From an uncultured Muribaculaceae bacterium (lineage in GTDB: Bacteria > Bacteroidota > Bacteroidia > Bacteroidales > Muribaculaceae), in NCBI GenBank assembly GCA_910585285.1, contig CAJUDL010000001.1, positions 5,292 through 69,291 on the forward strand: a DNA stretch of 64,000 bases. The letters are read 5' to 3'. The position numbers were made by a program, and so were the translations under genes. Below are positions 16,340 to 25,944 of this stretch, piece by piece (within the stretch, counting starts at the first letter, position 1; every line of letters starts with the position of its first letter). The notes beneath the pieces were generated by a model. It was given only the letters and a program-made list of their open reading frames with translations. It was not told where the DNA came from and did no database searches.

Positions 16340-18466
16340 TTAAATTGGTTTTATTGATATTGCATAGCCACCACCCGGGGCAGCTTTCATATTCAATCTG
16401 GTTTTATGATTGACTTTTTTCTTGACAATCGTATACGCCTGAGGATTCGTGGCGTAATGAGCATCTTTTGCGTCAGCGTAGATTGTCGCCTCATATTTTT
16501 TATCCATGTCAAGGAAATCAAAGGAAAGAACTGATTCATGACCGTTTTCATTGGCGGTGCAACCCACGTACCAATCATCGCTTCCCTTCGCTTTTCTCGC
16601 CGCAACAATGTAGCGTCCGGGTTCTGCTTCAAGATAACGGCTTTCATCCCAGTCCACAGCCACATCCTTTATAAACTGAAATGCATCAAGAAAACGATTG
16701 TATACTTCCGGAACATCCGCAGCCATTTGCAGAGGACTGTACATTGTAACATATAATGCAAGCTGACGAGCTAAAGTACTGTTCACATGACCCTGACTGT
16801 TGGGATTGATTTTTTTCATATCCATCTCAAATATGCCGGGGGTATAATCCATCGGACCTCCCTGCAAACGAGTGAACGGAAGGACTGTTGTGTGGAATGG
16901 TTTATTCCCTGCAAACGATTCATACTCCGTTCCTCTCGCACTCTCATTTGCTAAGAGGTTGGGATAAGTTCGGCATAGCCCGGTCGGACGCACAGCCTCA
17001 TGTGCATTGACCATGATGTGATGTTTTGCAGCCTCTGTCACGGCATACAGATAATGATTGTTAAGCCACTGACCATAATGGTGCTCTCCCCGCGGGATTA
17101 TATTGCCGACATAGCCACTCTTCACAGCATTGTAACCATATTTATCCATCAGATCGTATGCACGATCCATGTGCCGTTCATAATTACGGACAGAAGAGGA
17201 CGTCTCATGATGCATCATCAGCCTGACACCTTTTGAATGCGCGTATTCATTAAGCATTGCAATGTCGAAATCCGGATAGGGGGTAACAAAATCGAATACA
17301 TAATCTTTCGAATGACCAAACCAGTCTTCCCATCCAACATTCCATCCCTCAACAAGAACCTGGTCGAAACCATGTTTTGCAGCAAAATCTATGTATTTCT
17401 TGACATTGTCATTATTTGCCGGATGCTCGCCGTGCGGTTTAGTGTTAGTGTAATCAAGCTGGTTTAGTTTTACACACGGAAGATCGTATGTATAAGACCA
17501 TTGTTTGCCTCTGGCTATCATTTCCCACCATACTCCTAAATATTTAACCGGCTTAATCCATGAAGTATCATCATATGCACAAGGTTCGTTAAGATTGAGT
17601 ATAAGATTTGATGCAAGCATGTCGCGAGCATCGTCACTGACCATTATGGTGCGCCATGGCGAATGACACGGCACCTGAAGATGCCCCTTGTTCCCTTCTG
17701 CGTCAGGCGTAAGCCACGAAGTGAAAACAAAATTTTTATCATCAAACTCAAGATGCATGCAGGAATAATCCACCAATGCAGCCTCATGAATATTTATGTA
17801 GATACCATCATCGGTTTTCATCTGAAGCGATGTCTGGACGCCGGTAGGTGAAAATTGAGTCTGCGAGGCATTGCCGGTTATTGCATCCTTCATTTTTTTC
17901 CTTATCTCAGACAAACGGCATTCCGTATAGTCATATTCTTGTGTGTCATAGTCCCCGGCAATCCACCATGCCGTGTGATCTCCGGTCATGGCAAACTGTG
18001 TTTTCTCCTCCTTGATTATGAAATATGTGAGCACACCGTCTTGTGGAAACTCATAGCGCAGACCTATTCCTTCGTCATATACCCTAAAACGGATATCCAT
18101 TTTCCGGTGATGGTCTGGCTGGTCAAGCCGGAGAAGAAGCTCATTATAGTTATTTCTGATAGAACTGTTCTCACCCCATACCGGGTGCCATGTCTCGTCA
18201 AAACTTGATGTTTTGGTCTCTATGAGCTTGAAACCTCCGGTCATGTCCGGACCGTCAGCAAGCTGCAAGCCGAGTGTAGAAGGCTTGATAACAGCTTTTC
18301 CCTTGTAATCCACACTGTAAGTCGGCACCCCGTTTATCACGTCTGCATGCACTGTGACATATCCACCCGGAGAACTTAAATCAGCTCCCGATGCATTCGA
18401 AGCAGACACAATAGAAGCACCCGCCACGATAAATGCCTTGGCATAAATTGTATTATATTTCATCAT
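16340..18466 (-). CDS. GH97 alpha-glucosidase, SusB type
   Basis: A 708-residue exported protein (signal peptide about 1-28) with the three-part GH97 architecture: N-terminal beta-supersandwich, (beta/alpha)8 barrel and C-terminal beta domain. Three glutamates match the calcium-dependent inverting alpha-glucosidase SusB in motif and spacing: HHET, then NAHEAVRPTG 69 residues later, then ARGTEYE 24 residues after that (SusB E439, E508, E532). This points to an inverting alpha-glucosidase and argues against the retaining alpha-galactosidase branch. Its ATG overlaps the stop of the SGNH gene by 4 bp. As last gene of the locus it would cleave oligosaccharides in the periplasm. Confidence 0.93.
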   Translation of the reverse strand: MMKYNTIYAKAFIVAGASIVSASNASGADLSSPGGYVTVHADVINGVPTYSVDYKGKAVIKPSTLGLQLADGPDMTGGFKLIETKTSSFDETWHPVWGENSSIRNNYNELLLRLDQPDHHRKMDIRFRVYDEGIGLRYEFPQDGVLTYFIIKEEKTQFAMTGDHTAWWIAGDYDTQEYDYTECRLSEIRKKMKDAITGNASQTQFSPTGVQTSLQMKTDDGIYINIHEAALVDYSCMHLEFDDKNFVFTSWLTPDAEGNKGHLQVPCHSPWRTIMVSDDARDMLASNLILNLNEPCAYDDTSWIKPVKYLGVWWEMIARGKQWSYTYDLPCVKLNQLDYTNTKPHGEHPANNDNVKKYIDFAAKHGFDQVLVEGWNVGWEDWFGHSKDYVFDFVTPYPDFDIAMLNEYAHSKGVRLMMHHETSSSVRNYERHMDRAYDLMDKYGYNAVKSGYVGNIIPRGEHHYGQWLNNHYLYAVTEAAKHHIMVNAHEAVRPTGLCRTYPNLLANESARGTEYESFAGNKPFHTTVLPFTRLQGGPMDYTPGIFEMDMKKINPNSQGHVNSTLARQLALYVTMYSPLQMAADVPEVYNRFLDAFQFIKDVAVDWDESRYLEAEPGRYIVAARKAKGSDDWYVGCTANENGHESVLSFDFLDMDKKYEATIYADAKDAHYATNPQAYTIVKKKVNHKTRLNMKAAPGGGYAISIKPI

Positions 18467-19146
18467 AACCCTCTTAAAAAATGCTCATATATGTAAGACA
18501 TCCGTTTATGCCCTTTGATTGAAAGATGAACGTCATCACGGAAAAAATCCTTCTGATTGGGATTATTCCAGTCAAGACCTGAAGCCGCGCATCCGTCGAT
18601 ACATTGAACGTGCAGTTGATTGCAACGTTGTTTCATCCATTCAGCCCGGTCCTTGCGAGAGGGCTCTCCGTTGAAATGATACGGGCATATTACGCCGATT
18701 CTGGCATTTGGATATGTTTCCGTGAGCCCCTTGATCAAATGATTGAAAGCTCCCTTGAATGATAGCGAATCACAGGATTCGTTGCATTCATACGGATTGA
18801 AGTCATCATTATATCCAATGTGTACCAGAATATAGTCTGACTCTTCAGGGATGTTTCGGTAGTAGTCGATCAAGGCAGGCCAGTCCTTCCCTTCTATGGC
18901 GTTGCACAACTTCTGACCATTGAGAGCAAGATTGTTAACCTTCATGCAGTTTCTTTCGGCAATATAATAGACGTACGTATCTTTTATCCCGTTTTTGTCT
19001 CCGGCGGCTTCGCTGTCGCCAACTACCGACAGGACTTTGCCCTGAAGGTAGTTGACGGATTGAGGTTCATTGCCGCGGTAATCCTGAGCATGACTAATGC
19101 TGCTCAAAACCGTTAAGAGTGTCACTAATCCGAATAATCTCTTCAT
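18463..19146 (-). CDS. SGNH/GDSL-type hydrolase, secreted
   Basis: A 227-residue protein with a signal peptide (about 1-20). The four SGNH blocks can be seen: GDSEAAGD with the nucleophilic Ser, a Gly in NLALNGQ, IGYNDD with the Asn, and DDVHLS with the Asp-His pair near the C-terminus. The family contains carbohydrate esterases, which fits its place between the GH3 and GH97 genes; the acyl group removed is unknown. The 186-bp gap in front of its ATG is almost wholly filled by repeat copy A. It is coupled to GH97 by a 4-bp overlap. Confidence 0.8.
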   Translation of the reverse strand: MKRLFGLVTLLTVLSSISHAQDYRGNEPQSVNYLQGKVLSVVGDSEAAGDKNGIKDTYVYYIAERNCMKVNNLALNGQKLCNAIEGKDWPALIDYYRNIPEESDYILVHIGYNDDFNPYECNESCDSLSFKGAFNHLIKGLTETYPNARIGVICPYHFNGEPSRKDRAEWMKQRCNQLHVQCIDGCAASGLDWNNPNQKDFFRDDVHLSIKGHKRMSYIYEHFLRGL

Positions 19147-19157
19147 AATTTTTACTT

Positions 19158-19330
19158 ATTTAAGTTTCGCAAGCTTCAACTTAAAGTTTAAGAGTTTATA
19201 AGTTTAAAAGTTTATCCGATGCGAATATGACTGAGTTTATATTTATTCCCACCAAACAAATAAACTCCTAAACAGCGCACTGCGCAATTAAACTTATAAA
19301 CTTCAACTTTCCGCTTGCGAAAGTTGAATT
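19158..19330 (-). repeat. 173-bp palindromic repeat, copy A
   Basis: Read on the minus strand this element shares its last 59 bp exactly, and most of its first 80 bp, with copy B at 36562-36735. The central 35-40 bp differ. The two ends are imperfect inverted repeats of each other; AGTTTATAAGTTTA near the left end pairs perfectly with TAAACTTATAAACT near the right. The left part also holds TGCGCAGTGCGC. It fills the gap between GH3 and the SGNH gene and ends 11 bp before the SGNH ATG. There is no ORF and no obvious target-site duplication. Confidence 0.85.
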
Positions 19331-19332
19331 AC

Positions 19333-20694
19333 TTATTTCATTAAGATTCGTTTTGATTGAAGATCTCTTGAATTTGCACCGATCATTATGTCAAATTCTC
19401 CCGGTTCGAAAATCAGATTACCCTCCGAATCGTAGAAGCTGAGATCCTCTTTGCTCAATTTGATGTGAATCTTTTTGGTTTCACCCTTTTTGAGAAATAC
19501 TCTCTCAAAACCTTTCAGCTCCTTTATCGGACGCGAGTAGCGGCAGGCAATATCGTGGATATAACACTGCACTACCTCGTATCCATCACAGTCTCCGGAG
19601 TTTGTAACATCTACACTTACAGTTACACTATCCTCGTCTGTGTCTACATCCATTTCCCCATAATTGAAAGAGGTATAGCTCAATCCATAGCCAAATGGGA
19701 AAAGGGCATCATTGCGGACATCAAGATAATTGGATTTCCAGAGAACAAATTTATCAGCTCCTTCTCCTACGGGGCGTCCGGTGGGCAGTTGGTTGTAATA
19801 AAGAGGTTCCTGTCCTACATGTTGCGGCATACTGACTGTGAGACGTCCGCATGGTGACTTGTCTCCGAAGATGACATCGCAAATAGCATCCGCACCCTCG
19901 GTTCCCGGAAACCATACATTCATAATAGCCGGAATATTTTCCTCTTCCCATTTCATCACGGTTGGTCTGCCCGAAAAATTAAGGAGTATTATAGGCTTGC
20001 CGGTTTCTTTCAGTTTCTTCAGTAGATCCAGCTGAGTATCGGGCATGGATATATTGACCATGCTGTGGTCTTCGCCCGAAAAGTCTTTCCCTTCGCCCAT
20101 GGCGCATACTATGATGTCTGCCTGTTCTGCTATCTGCAACGCCTCTTCGTTCATCTTTTCATTATCTCCCCGCAAGATGTATGACGCCTGCACGTCTTCT
20201 TGTAATTGCGGGTCAGAACAGAGATTGCATCCTTGGGCATAAAGAAGCTCAGCTTTACCTTTAAGCGTTTCCTCCATTGCCTCCCGCAGAGATTTATATT
20301 TGCAATGTTTCGGAACAGGCCAGATCCAGCTGCCGGTAAGGTTTTCACGAGCATCGGCAAGAGGTCCGATCAGGGCAATCTTACCGCTCTTTTTGAGTGG
20401 AAGCAAAGGCTTTTCTGAAACCGGTGCGTTTTTAAGCAGCACGAAAGTTTCAGCTGCCATCTTGCGTGAAAGATCACGGTATTTGCGATTGAAGATAATC
20501 TTATTTACCTCTTCCGGGCTTTTGCTGCAATACTTGTAAGGATTATCAAACAGACCAAGACGATATTTAGCTTCAAGGATCCTTCTGCACGCCTTGTCGA
20601 TATCTGACTCTGCAACAAGACCGTCGGCAACAGCCTGCTCAAGGGTGTTTAAATAACCGAGGGAACACATGTCAAGGTCTGTGCCTGCCTTCAA
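19333..20694 (-). CDS. GH3 beta-glucosidase, C-terminal part after an in-frame stop
   Basis: A 453-residue frame carrying the second GH3 domain, with the acid/base glutamate in MGEGKDFSGEDHS, and the fibronectin-III-like C-terminal domain (about 340-453). It is in the same frame as the N-terminal part (20716-21627); the two are separated only by a TAA at 20717-20719 and a few sense codons. The apparent start is TTG, reading MKAGTDLDM. That sequence is normally internal in BglX-type enzymes (ALKAGTDLDM), so it is very unlikely to be a true start. Joined, the gene has 765 codons, the usual BglX length. Confidence 0.8.
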   Translation of the reverse strand: MKAGTDLDMCSLGYLNTLEQAVADGLVAESDIDKACRRILEAKYRLGLFDNPYKYCSKSPEEVNKIIFNRKYRDLSRKMAAETFVLLKNAPVSEKPLLPLKKSGKIALIGPLADARENLTGSWIWPVPKHCKYKSLREAMEETLKGKAELLYAQGCNLCSDPQLQEDVQASYILRGDNEKMNEEALQIAEQADIIVCAMGEGKDFSGEDHSMVNISMPDTQLDLLKKLKETGKPIILLNFSGRPTVMKWEEENIPAIMNVWFPGTEGADAICDVIFGDKSPCGRLTVSMPQHVGQEPLYYNQLPTGRPVGEGADKFVLWKSNYLDVRNDALFPFGYGLSYTSFNYGEMDVDTDEDSVTVSVDVTNSGDCDGYEVVQCYIHDIACRYSRPIKELKGFERVFLKKGETKKIHIKLSKEDLSFYDSEGNLIFEPGEFDIMIGANSRDLQSKRILMK

Positions 20695-20715
20695 GGCTTT
20701 GGCGGAATTGTTTTT

Positions 20716-21627
20716 TTAATCTCCGAAACCATGATTTGTCATCTCTGCGATGCTGCCGTAATCGGTTACAATAAATCCGTTGAAACCAAACTGATTTCTC
20801 AGCACATCATCAAGTAGCCAGCGATTGGCTGTGGCATGTTCACCGTCAACTATGTTGAATGATGTCATCACAGACATCGCTCCCGCCTTCACCGCCGCCT
20901 TATAGGGAGGAAAGTATTGATTGTACATCCTGAGATGACTCATGTCAACCGTATTGTAATCCCGACCTGCTTCAGATGCACCGTAAAGAGCATAATGTTT
21001 TACGCACGCCATGATATTACCCGGTTTTGACATGTCGCCTTGGTATCCGCGCACCATTGCTTCCGCTATGCGGCTTCCGAGAAAAGGATCTTCTCCACTT
21101 CCCTCCATGATACGCCCCCAGCGCGCATCCAGACTGACATCCACCATGGGGGAGAAGGTCCAGTTCACGCCTTCGCTGCTCACTTCCTCTGCTGCAAAAC
21201 GGGCACATTGCTCAATGGTATTCATGTCCCAGCTGCATGCCTGTGCTAACGGAATAGGGTATATGGTGCGGAAACCGTGAATTACATCAATGCCGAAAAA
21301 AAGCGGTATTCCGAGTCGACTTTCCTCTACGGCTACTTTTTGCATGTTCCTGACGCGTTGTGCATCTGCAAGATTGAGCACGGCTCCCAGTTCTCCCTTT
21401 CGACACAATTCCCAGATGTTGGATTTTACCTCTTCTCCGGTTGCAAATTCACCACCCGGAGGCACAAGATTCAGCTGCCCGATTTTTTCGCGCAGTGTCA
21501 TTCTGCCCATCAGATCGTTGATGAATGCATCCATTTTCTTGTTTCCGGAGTCAGCTGACATGACTCCGCCGGATAGCATTACACCTAAAATTAAACTTAT
21601 TCCAAATCTTTTCATTATAATATTCAA
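20716..21627 (-). CDS. GH3 beta-glucosidase, N-terminal part (premature stop)
   Basis: A 303-residue frame with a signal peptide (about 5-25) and the GH3 (beta/alpha)8 domain up to the nucleophile in FIVTDYGS (D289), ending in NHGFGD followed by TAA. The continuation KNNSAKALKAGTDLDM lies in the same frame after the stop, so a single TTA-to-TAA change would explain the break. On its own this product lacks the acid/base domain and should be inactive. The gene overlaps the GH30 stop by 4 bp, so it belongs to the same operon. Biological readthrough or a consensus error are alternatives to a true pseudogene. Confidence 0.85.
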   Translation of the reverse strand: MNIIMKRFGISLILGVMLSGGVMSADSGNKKMDAFINDLMGRMTLREKIGQLNLVPPGGEFATGEEVKSNIWELCRKGELGAVLNLADAQRVRNMQKVAVEESRLGIPLFFGIDVIHGFRTIYPIPLAQACSWDMNTIEQCARFAAEEVSSEGVNWTFSPMVDVSLDARWGRIMEGSGEDPFLGSRIAEAMVRGYQGDMSKPGNIMACVKHYALYGASEAGRDYNTVDMSHLRMYNQYFPPYKAAVKAGAMSVMTSFNIVDGEHATANRWLLDDVLRNQFGFNGFIVTDYGSIAEMTNHGFGD

Positions 21628-24044
21628 TTCATTATTTTGGTGACTTTCTTTCCTTTTTTGACGATATTAAGTCCCGGCTGGAGTCCATTGAGTTTGCGTC
21701 CGAGGATATCATAATATTCAGTTTGACCGCAGGTCTCGGTTTCCAAACTTTCGTTTATGTCATTGATACCCGAGGATTGATTCCCTTCAACTTTAAGCAA
21801 TAACCAATGGCGTGTATCCTGTTCCGGATCTGTGGCATCGTAGCCCATTGTTATCTGAGTGCCTGTCGTCAGAGCATTTCCTGTGAGCGCCAGACCCTTA
21901 CCTGAATTTTGTATCGCATGAAAATAATCTGCAACAGTGGTGAAGGTGAATGGTGTCCCTCCGGTGTTGGTTAAAGATAGTTTTGAATCAGGAGCGCTAT
22001 AGGATATTGTTTTTCCGTTTCCGTTTGTAAGAATTAATCCGTTGTCACCTTCCGTCACTGTCCATATCTGTGACTCCTCTCCCGAAATAATGTCGCTCAA
22101 AACCAAGGATTGAATATCGGCTGTAACTGCCATCTCATGTGCTGACTGAGGCACTATCACAAACTTATCGCCATATGATGGGATGGCATTAACGGCAGCT
22201 GAGGTTATTGGAACAATGAATGTAGCGATGCTTAGAGGCGCAACGGAAAATCTTATTTTATTTCCAGATAAAACTTCACACTCATTCCCGGAAGCCATAT
22301 TCTTTTCTGTATCTGTTACATAAGACACAATGTTACCGTTGATTGTAGAGTAGGGGAGCGTTATGGTGTGTTTTGATTGATAAGCCAAGTCATTAAGAGC
22401 CACAATCACAAGTTCTGAACCATCCGGACTTATGGCTGCTATTGTCTTGGATGATAATGATGGCACAAAATAATACCCAGCCTTTATAAACCTGCTTACC
22501 TGAGCATGCACGTAATAGTTTTTCAATCTTACGGCGTTCTCCGGGTTTTCATAGGCGCAAGACACAGTGCTCCATTGGTCGCTGTAATCCATGTACATCC
22601 AGTCGAACCAGGCATTCGGCATCAGATAATGGAGATCATTGAACTTCTGCTGCATGGTTGCGAGATTACCGGTAATTCCGCTGCCTATCTGCATCGGACC
22701 ATACTCGCTCATCCATAGTGGTCGCCCGGTTGCTCTGACGAGATTGCCATATTGGCTACGGCTTCTGTCTGTGGCTATGTATGAATGGGTGTTCCATTGA
22801 CCCACAAGATCGTCAACGCCTGCTTTTTTGAAGTATTTTATATCTGATAGAGCATGGAGGATATTCGTTTCATCGCTTGTAGATATTTTAGTGGAGAGTC
22901 CGCTTTCTGCCAGAATCGGAGCAAGCACTTTGAGAAATTCAGCCTGCGAAGCAGTGCTGAAATGGCAACCCTCCTGACTCAGACCTACAGCCCAGTATTC
23001 TGCCTGGGGTTCATTGAAAGGTTCCAATGTTTTGAACTCGATGCCGTATACATCTTTGTAATGTTTGCATACGTCCACAAGGTAGTGTGCGAATGCTTCA
23101 TAATATTCAGGTTTCAGGTTGTCATCTTTGGTTGTCGGTCCTCCCGCGCAGCATCCGCTGACGGTCATCCACCACGGAGCGGAATTAGAGAACGCTTCGA
23201 AAACCGCATCCGGTCTCTTTTCCTTGATTTTCAACATCACACGACGCTGCGCAGCGTCTCTTGTCCAATCATAAGGCTTGTCAGGACCATCCTTGAAAGA
23301 TTCAAATTCAGCGCGGGCTCCTTTTCCTGTAGTTACGAAATGATGTTCATCACAATTATTCCATTCGGGGTCATCACCTCCGCCAATGTTATACCTGAAC
23401 AGGTTTATATTAAGACCTTCAGGATCTACGAGCCAGTCGATGAGGCGGTCAAGATAGTAATCATTCCACAATTCTTTGCCACACATGTTAGCCCAGAAAC
23501 AAAGACTCACTCCTGCTCCTTCGTTGCGTTGAAGTTTCTGAGCCGGGAATAAATAATAATCCCTCTCTTCAGCTACCTCATCGTGGGTTTCGGTATCATT
23601 GAGCATCCACATGCAGAGGCTTGACGATCCGTCATGTTTGGCGTAGACGATTGTACCGCTTATGACATTTTCCACACCGACATATTTATTCGTGGCTTTG
23701 CTTTTGATTCGGTAGAATGTATTGTCTACTTTTTCGAGATTGAAATTGCATATGGAAGCATTGTATTCACTTTGGAATGTCAATGGGGAATCAGCATTTG
23801 CTCCTGCTGCAAGGTATACTCGGGTTCCTCCATTATCAAAACTTATTGAATAGCTTCCGTCTGCCTGAGGGGAGAATGTCATAATCGGAGCTGACGAATT
23901 TGCAGATTTCAGGACTGCTCTCATCGTTTTGTTGCTTCCGAGATAATTACCTCCTGAGTTCCGTATATATTTTTGCATTTCAGCGGCATTTATGCCTATT
24001 GCAAATATCATTAAGGTAAGAAATATTATTTTTCTCATGTTCAC
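21624..24044 (-). CDS. GH30 endo-glycanase with lectin-like modules
   Basis: An 806-residue secreted protein. After a signal peptide (about 1-20) comes a ricin-type or beta-trefoil-like region (about 22-150). Then comes a GH30 (beta/alpha)8 barrel with its side beta domain (about 165-615), a second trefoil-like region (about 620-755) and a T9SS-like tail (YYDILGRKLNGL... to the end). The acid/base Glu lies in EPFNEPQAEYW and the nucleophile in LWMSEYGPM. The FSNSAPWWMTVSGCC stretch resembles GH30 endo-beta-1,6-galactanases, but the subfamily and substrate remain uncertain. It directly follows susD and overlaps the GH3 gene, and probably starts breakdown of the target glycan at the cell surface. 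Confidence 0.85.
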   Translation of the reverse strand: MNMRKIIFLTLMIFAIGINAAEMQKYIRNSGGNYLGSNKTMRAVLKSANSSAPIMTFSPQADGSYSISFDNGGTRVYLAAGANADSPLTFQSEYNASICNFNLEKVDNTFYRIKSKATNKYVGVENVISGTIVYAKHDGSSSLCMWMLNDTETHDEVAEERDYYLFPAQKLQRNEGAGVSLCFWANMCGKELWNDYYLDRLIDWLVDPEGLNINLFRYNIGGGDDPEWNNCDEHHFVTTGKGARAEFESFKDGPDKPYDWTRDAAQRRVMLKIKEKRPDAVFEAFSNSAPWWMTVSGCCAGGPTTKDDNLKPEYYEAFAHYLVDVCKHYKDVYGIEFKTLEPFNEPQAEYWAVGLSQEGCHFSTASQAEFLKVLAPILAESGLSTKISTSDETNILHALSDIKYFKKAGVDDLVGQWNTHSYIATDRSRSQYGNLVRATGRPLWMSEYGPMQIGSGITGNLATMQQKFNDLHYLMPNAWFDWMYMDYSDQWSTVSCAYENPENAVRLKNYYVHAQVSRFIKAGYYFVPSLSSKTIAAISPDGSELVIVALNDLAYQSKHTITLPYSTINGNIVSYVTDTEKNMASGNECEVLSGNKIRFSVAPLSIATFIVPITSAAVNAIPSYGDKFVIVPQSAHEMAVTADIQSLVLSDIISGEESQIWTVTEGDNGLILTNGNGKTISYSAPDSKLSLTNTGGTPFTFTTVADYFHAIQNSGKGLALTGNALTTGTQITMGYDATDPEQDTRHWLLLKVEGNQSSGINDINESLETETCGQTEYYDILGRKLNGLQPGLNIVKKGKKVTKIMN

Positions 24045-24060
24045 ATGTTTTTATGTTATT

Positions 24061-24092
24061 TTTGAGGGGGTGTCACAACACACCCCCTCAAA
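24061..24092 (-). terminator. Hairpin between susD and GH30
   Basis: A perfect 13-bp stem, TTTGAGGGGGTGT / ACACCCCCTCAAA, with a 6-nt loop, lies 55 bp past the SusD stop and about 17 bp before the GH30 start. It likely attenuates or processes the transcript so that susCD is expressed above the enzymes; a full stop is unlikely because the enzyme genes have no visible promoter of their own. Confidence 0.7.
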
Positions 24093-24146
24093 TAATATAT
24101 TTATCAGAAATTTTAGTAAGTAAGTTGATTACGTACTTAACTGTTG

Positions 24147-25919
24147 TTACCAACCGGGATTCTGAACAAGATTATGATTCTTCAGAATTTCCTCCTGGGG
24201 GATTGGGTAAAGTTTATAGTGATCGCCACCCCAGTTGTAATAATAATCTCTTGTTCCCCAAACTTGCATCCATCCGTTTGGCTCACCCTCATACATGCCG
24301 AACTTATCATCTTTCCATGTGTCCCAACGCAATTCGTGCCAATAAACTTCATTCTCTGCAAAAAGTTCCCATTTGAATTCATTACGGATGCGTTTGCGCA
24401 TATCATCCTGATCAGCTACAGTCGTTGCTGCATTGCTGTTAAGGAGCTGCGCACCGCAACGCTTACGTATCTGATTGATAACTTCTACCGCGCCCTTCAC
24501 GTCTCCTTGCTCATTGAGACATTCCGCGAGACATAGAAGAGTCTCCGCATATCGGAAAAGGGGATGGTCAAGCTCGCTTCCTCCAAGATGATTTGCATTT
24601 GCGATTCCTTCTGTTACGTTTTTTCTAACGAAATAAAATAATTGATCGCTTTTGTCATATTTTATATCCCATGGTTTCTTTTTGTCTGTGCGGAAAGGGA
24701 ATCTTAAGGTATAGGTTCTGTTTACCCCATCATTGCCTCCGATAAATTGAGCGTAAGGAGTGATAACTGACATTTCCAGGCGAGGATCGCGGTTGTCATA
24801 TGCCTTGCGTATTCTTGCCTCATTGCCGTCCGGAAGGTACTGAGCCATGTCTGCTCCCTGTTCTGCCTGATATTCTTTTTCTGCATCGGTGAGACCATCG
24901 CGTAAAAAGAATACTCGTCTGGCTTTCTTTTCCATTGTGCTGTAGCCGGGAATTACATCGTCCCAGTTGAATTTGCTTCCGTCAGCATTTTCAAACGAAT
25001 CGATGAAATAGGGATTTGCCACATAGTTTGCCCATCCCCAGCCACGAGCACTGCGTGTTCCGTAAGATCTTTGATATCCGTTCTGATTCCAGAAAGAACT
25101 TGCAAGGTCGTATTGAATGGAGAAGATCATCTCATCGCAACGCTCCTGCGCCACAGTGAAAAGATCCTTAAATGGTTTCTCCCCCGCAGTGTAGAGTTTA
25201 AAGCCACAGTCTCCGACAGAGCGGAAATCAGCTTCGGCATTGCTCCATTCCTTAAGCCACATATAGCTGAATCCCCTTAACATATAAGCCATTCCCTTGT
25301 TGACACGACCATAGTCAGAACTGCCCGCACTGAATTTACCCGGAAAATCAGGATTTTCAATTGCCAAAGTCAAGTCAGCGATTATCTTTCTGAAAGTCTC
25401 TTCGCGTGTGCCGCGTGGCTCGTTTAGATTGTCAATATCCACCAGCTCATGTTCGTACCATGGCAATCCACCATATTCTACATTCATGATGTAATAATTG
25501 TAACATCTGATCACACGAGCTTCAGAAATATATTGGGATGCAAGTTTGGGATCAATGTTAGGCACATTTGCCATATGGTCTATGACGCTGTTGCAATCGA
25601 AAATCTGATGATAATACATAGCCCAGTTCCCCCAGTCTTCCGATGGTGTCTGTGTGCCACGAAGCAAGCCTACGGTGAAGCGTGATGGTTCACGGTCGAT
25701 CTGACTTCCCATGTTTTCGGGCCAGTTGTTTCCGCAGTCTGCCCAAACACCACGAAACGCATTATAACATCCCGTTATGACAGCCTGGGCTGTGTTTTCA
25801 TCGCTCCAGATGCTCCCGGAACTCAGATCAGATTTAGATTCCAGGTCCATGTCTACGCATGAAGCCATAGAGATCGCACCGGCTGCGAGAAGTGCTATAT
25901 TAAAAAACTTATATTTCAT
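24147..25919 (-). CDS. SusD/RagB-family outer-membrane glycan-binding lipoprotein
   Basis: A 590-residue lipoprotein with a lipobox at SMASC (Cys 21), a SusD-like TPR-helical N-terminal half (for example ARVIRCYNYYIMN) and a variable C-terminal half ending YKLYPIPQEEILKNHNLVQNPGW, a classical RagB/SusD ending. It caps the SusC channel and binds glycan on the cell surface. It follows susC by 25 bp. The glycan specificity cannot be read from sequence. Confidence 0.93.
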   Translation of the reverse strand: MKYKFFNIALLAAGAISMASCVDMDLESKSDLSSGSIWSDENTAQAVITGCYNAFRGVWADCGNNWPENMGSQIDREPSRFTVGLLRGTQTPSEDWGNWAMYYHQIFDCNSVIDHMANVPNIDPKLASQYISEARVIRCYNYYIMNVEYGGLPWYEHELVDIDNLNEPRGTREETFRKIIADLTLAIENPDFPGKFSAGSSDYGRVNKGMAYMLRGFSYMWLKEWSNAEADFRSVGDCGFKLYTAGEKPFKDLFTVAQERCDEMIFSIQYDLASSFWNQNGYQRSYGTRSARGWGWANYVANPYFIDSFENADGSKFNWDDVIPGYSTMEKKARRVFFLRDGLTDAEKEYQAEQGADMAQYLPDGNEARIRKAYDNRDPRLEMSVITPYAQFIGGNDGVNRTYTLRFPFRTDKKKPWDIKYDKSDQLFYFVRKNVTEGIANANHLGGSELDHPLFRYAETLLCLAECLNEQGDVKGAVEVINQIRKRCGAQLLNSNAATTVADQDDMRKRIRNEFKWELFAENEVYWHELRWDTWKDDKFGMYEGEPNGWMQVWGTRDYYYNWGGDHYKLYPIPQEEILKNHNLVQNPGW

Positions 25920-25944
25920 TTTATTACGGTATTTAGAAGGTGTC

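Noticed and set aside
22854..23552. 232-codon frame opposite the GH30 gene
   Set aside because: Antisense to the GH30 catalytic domain, with no recognisable protein features.
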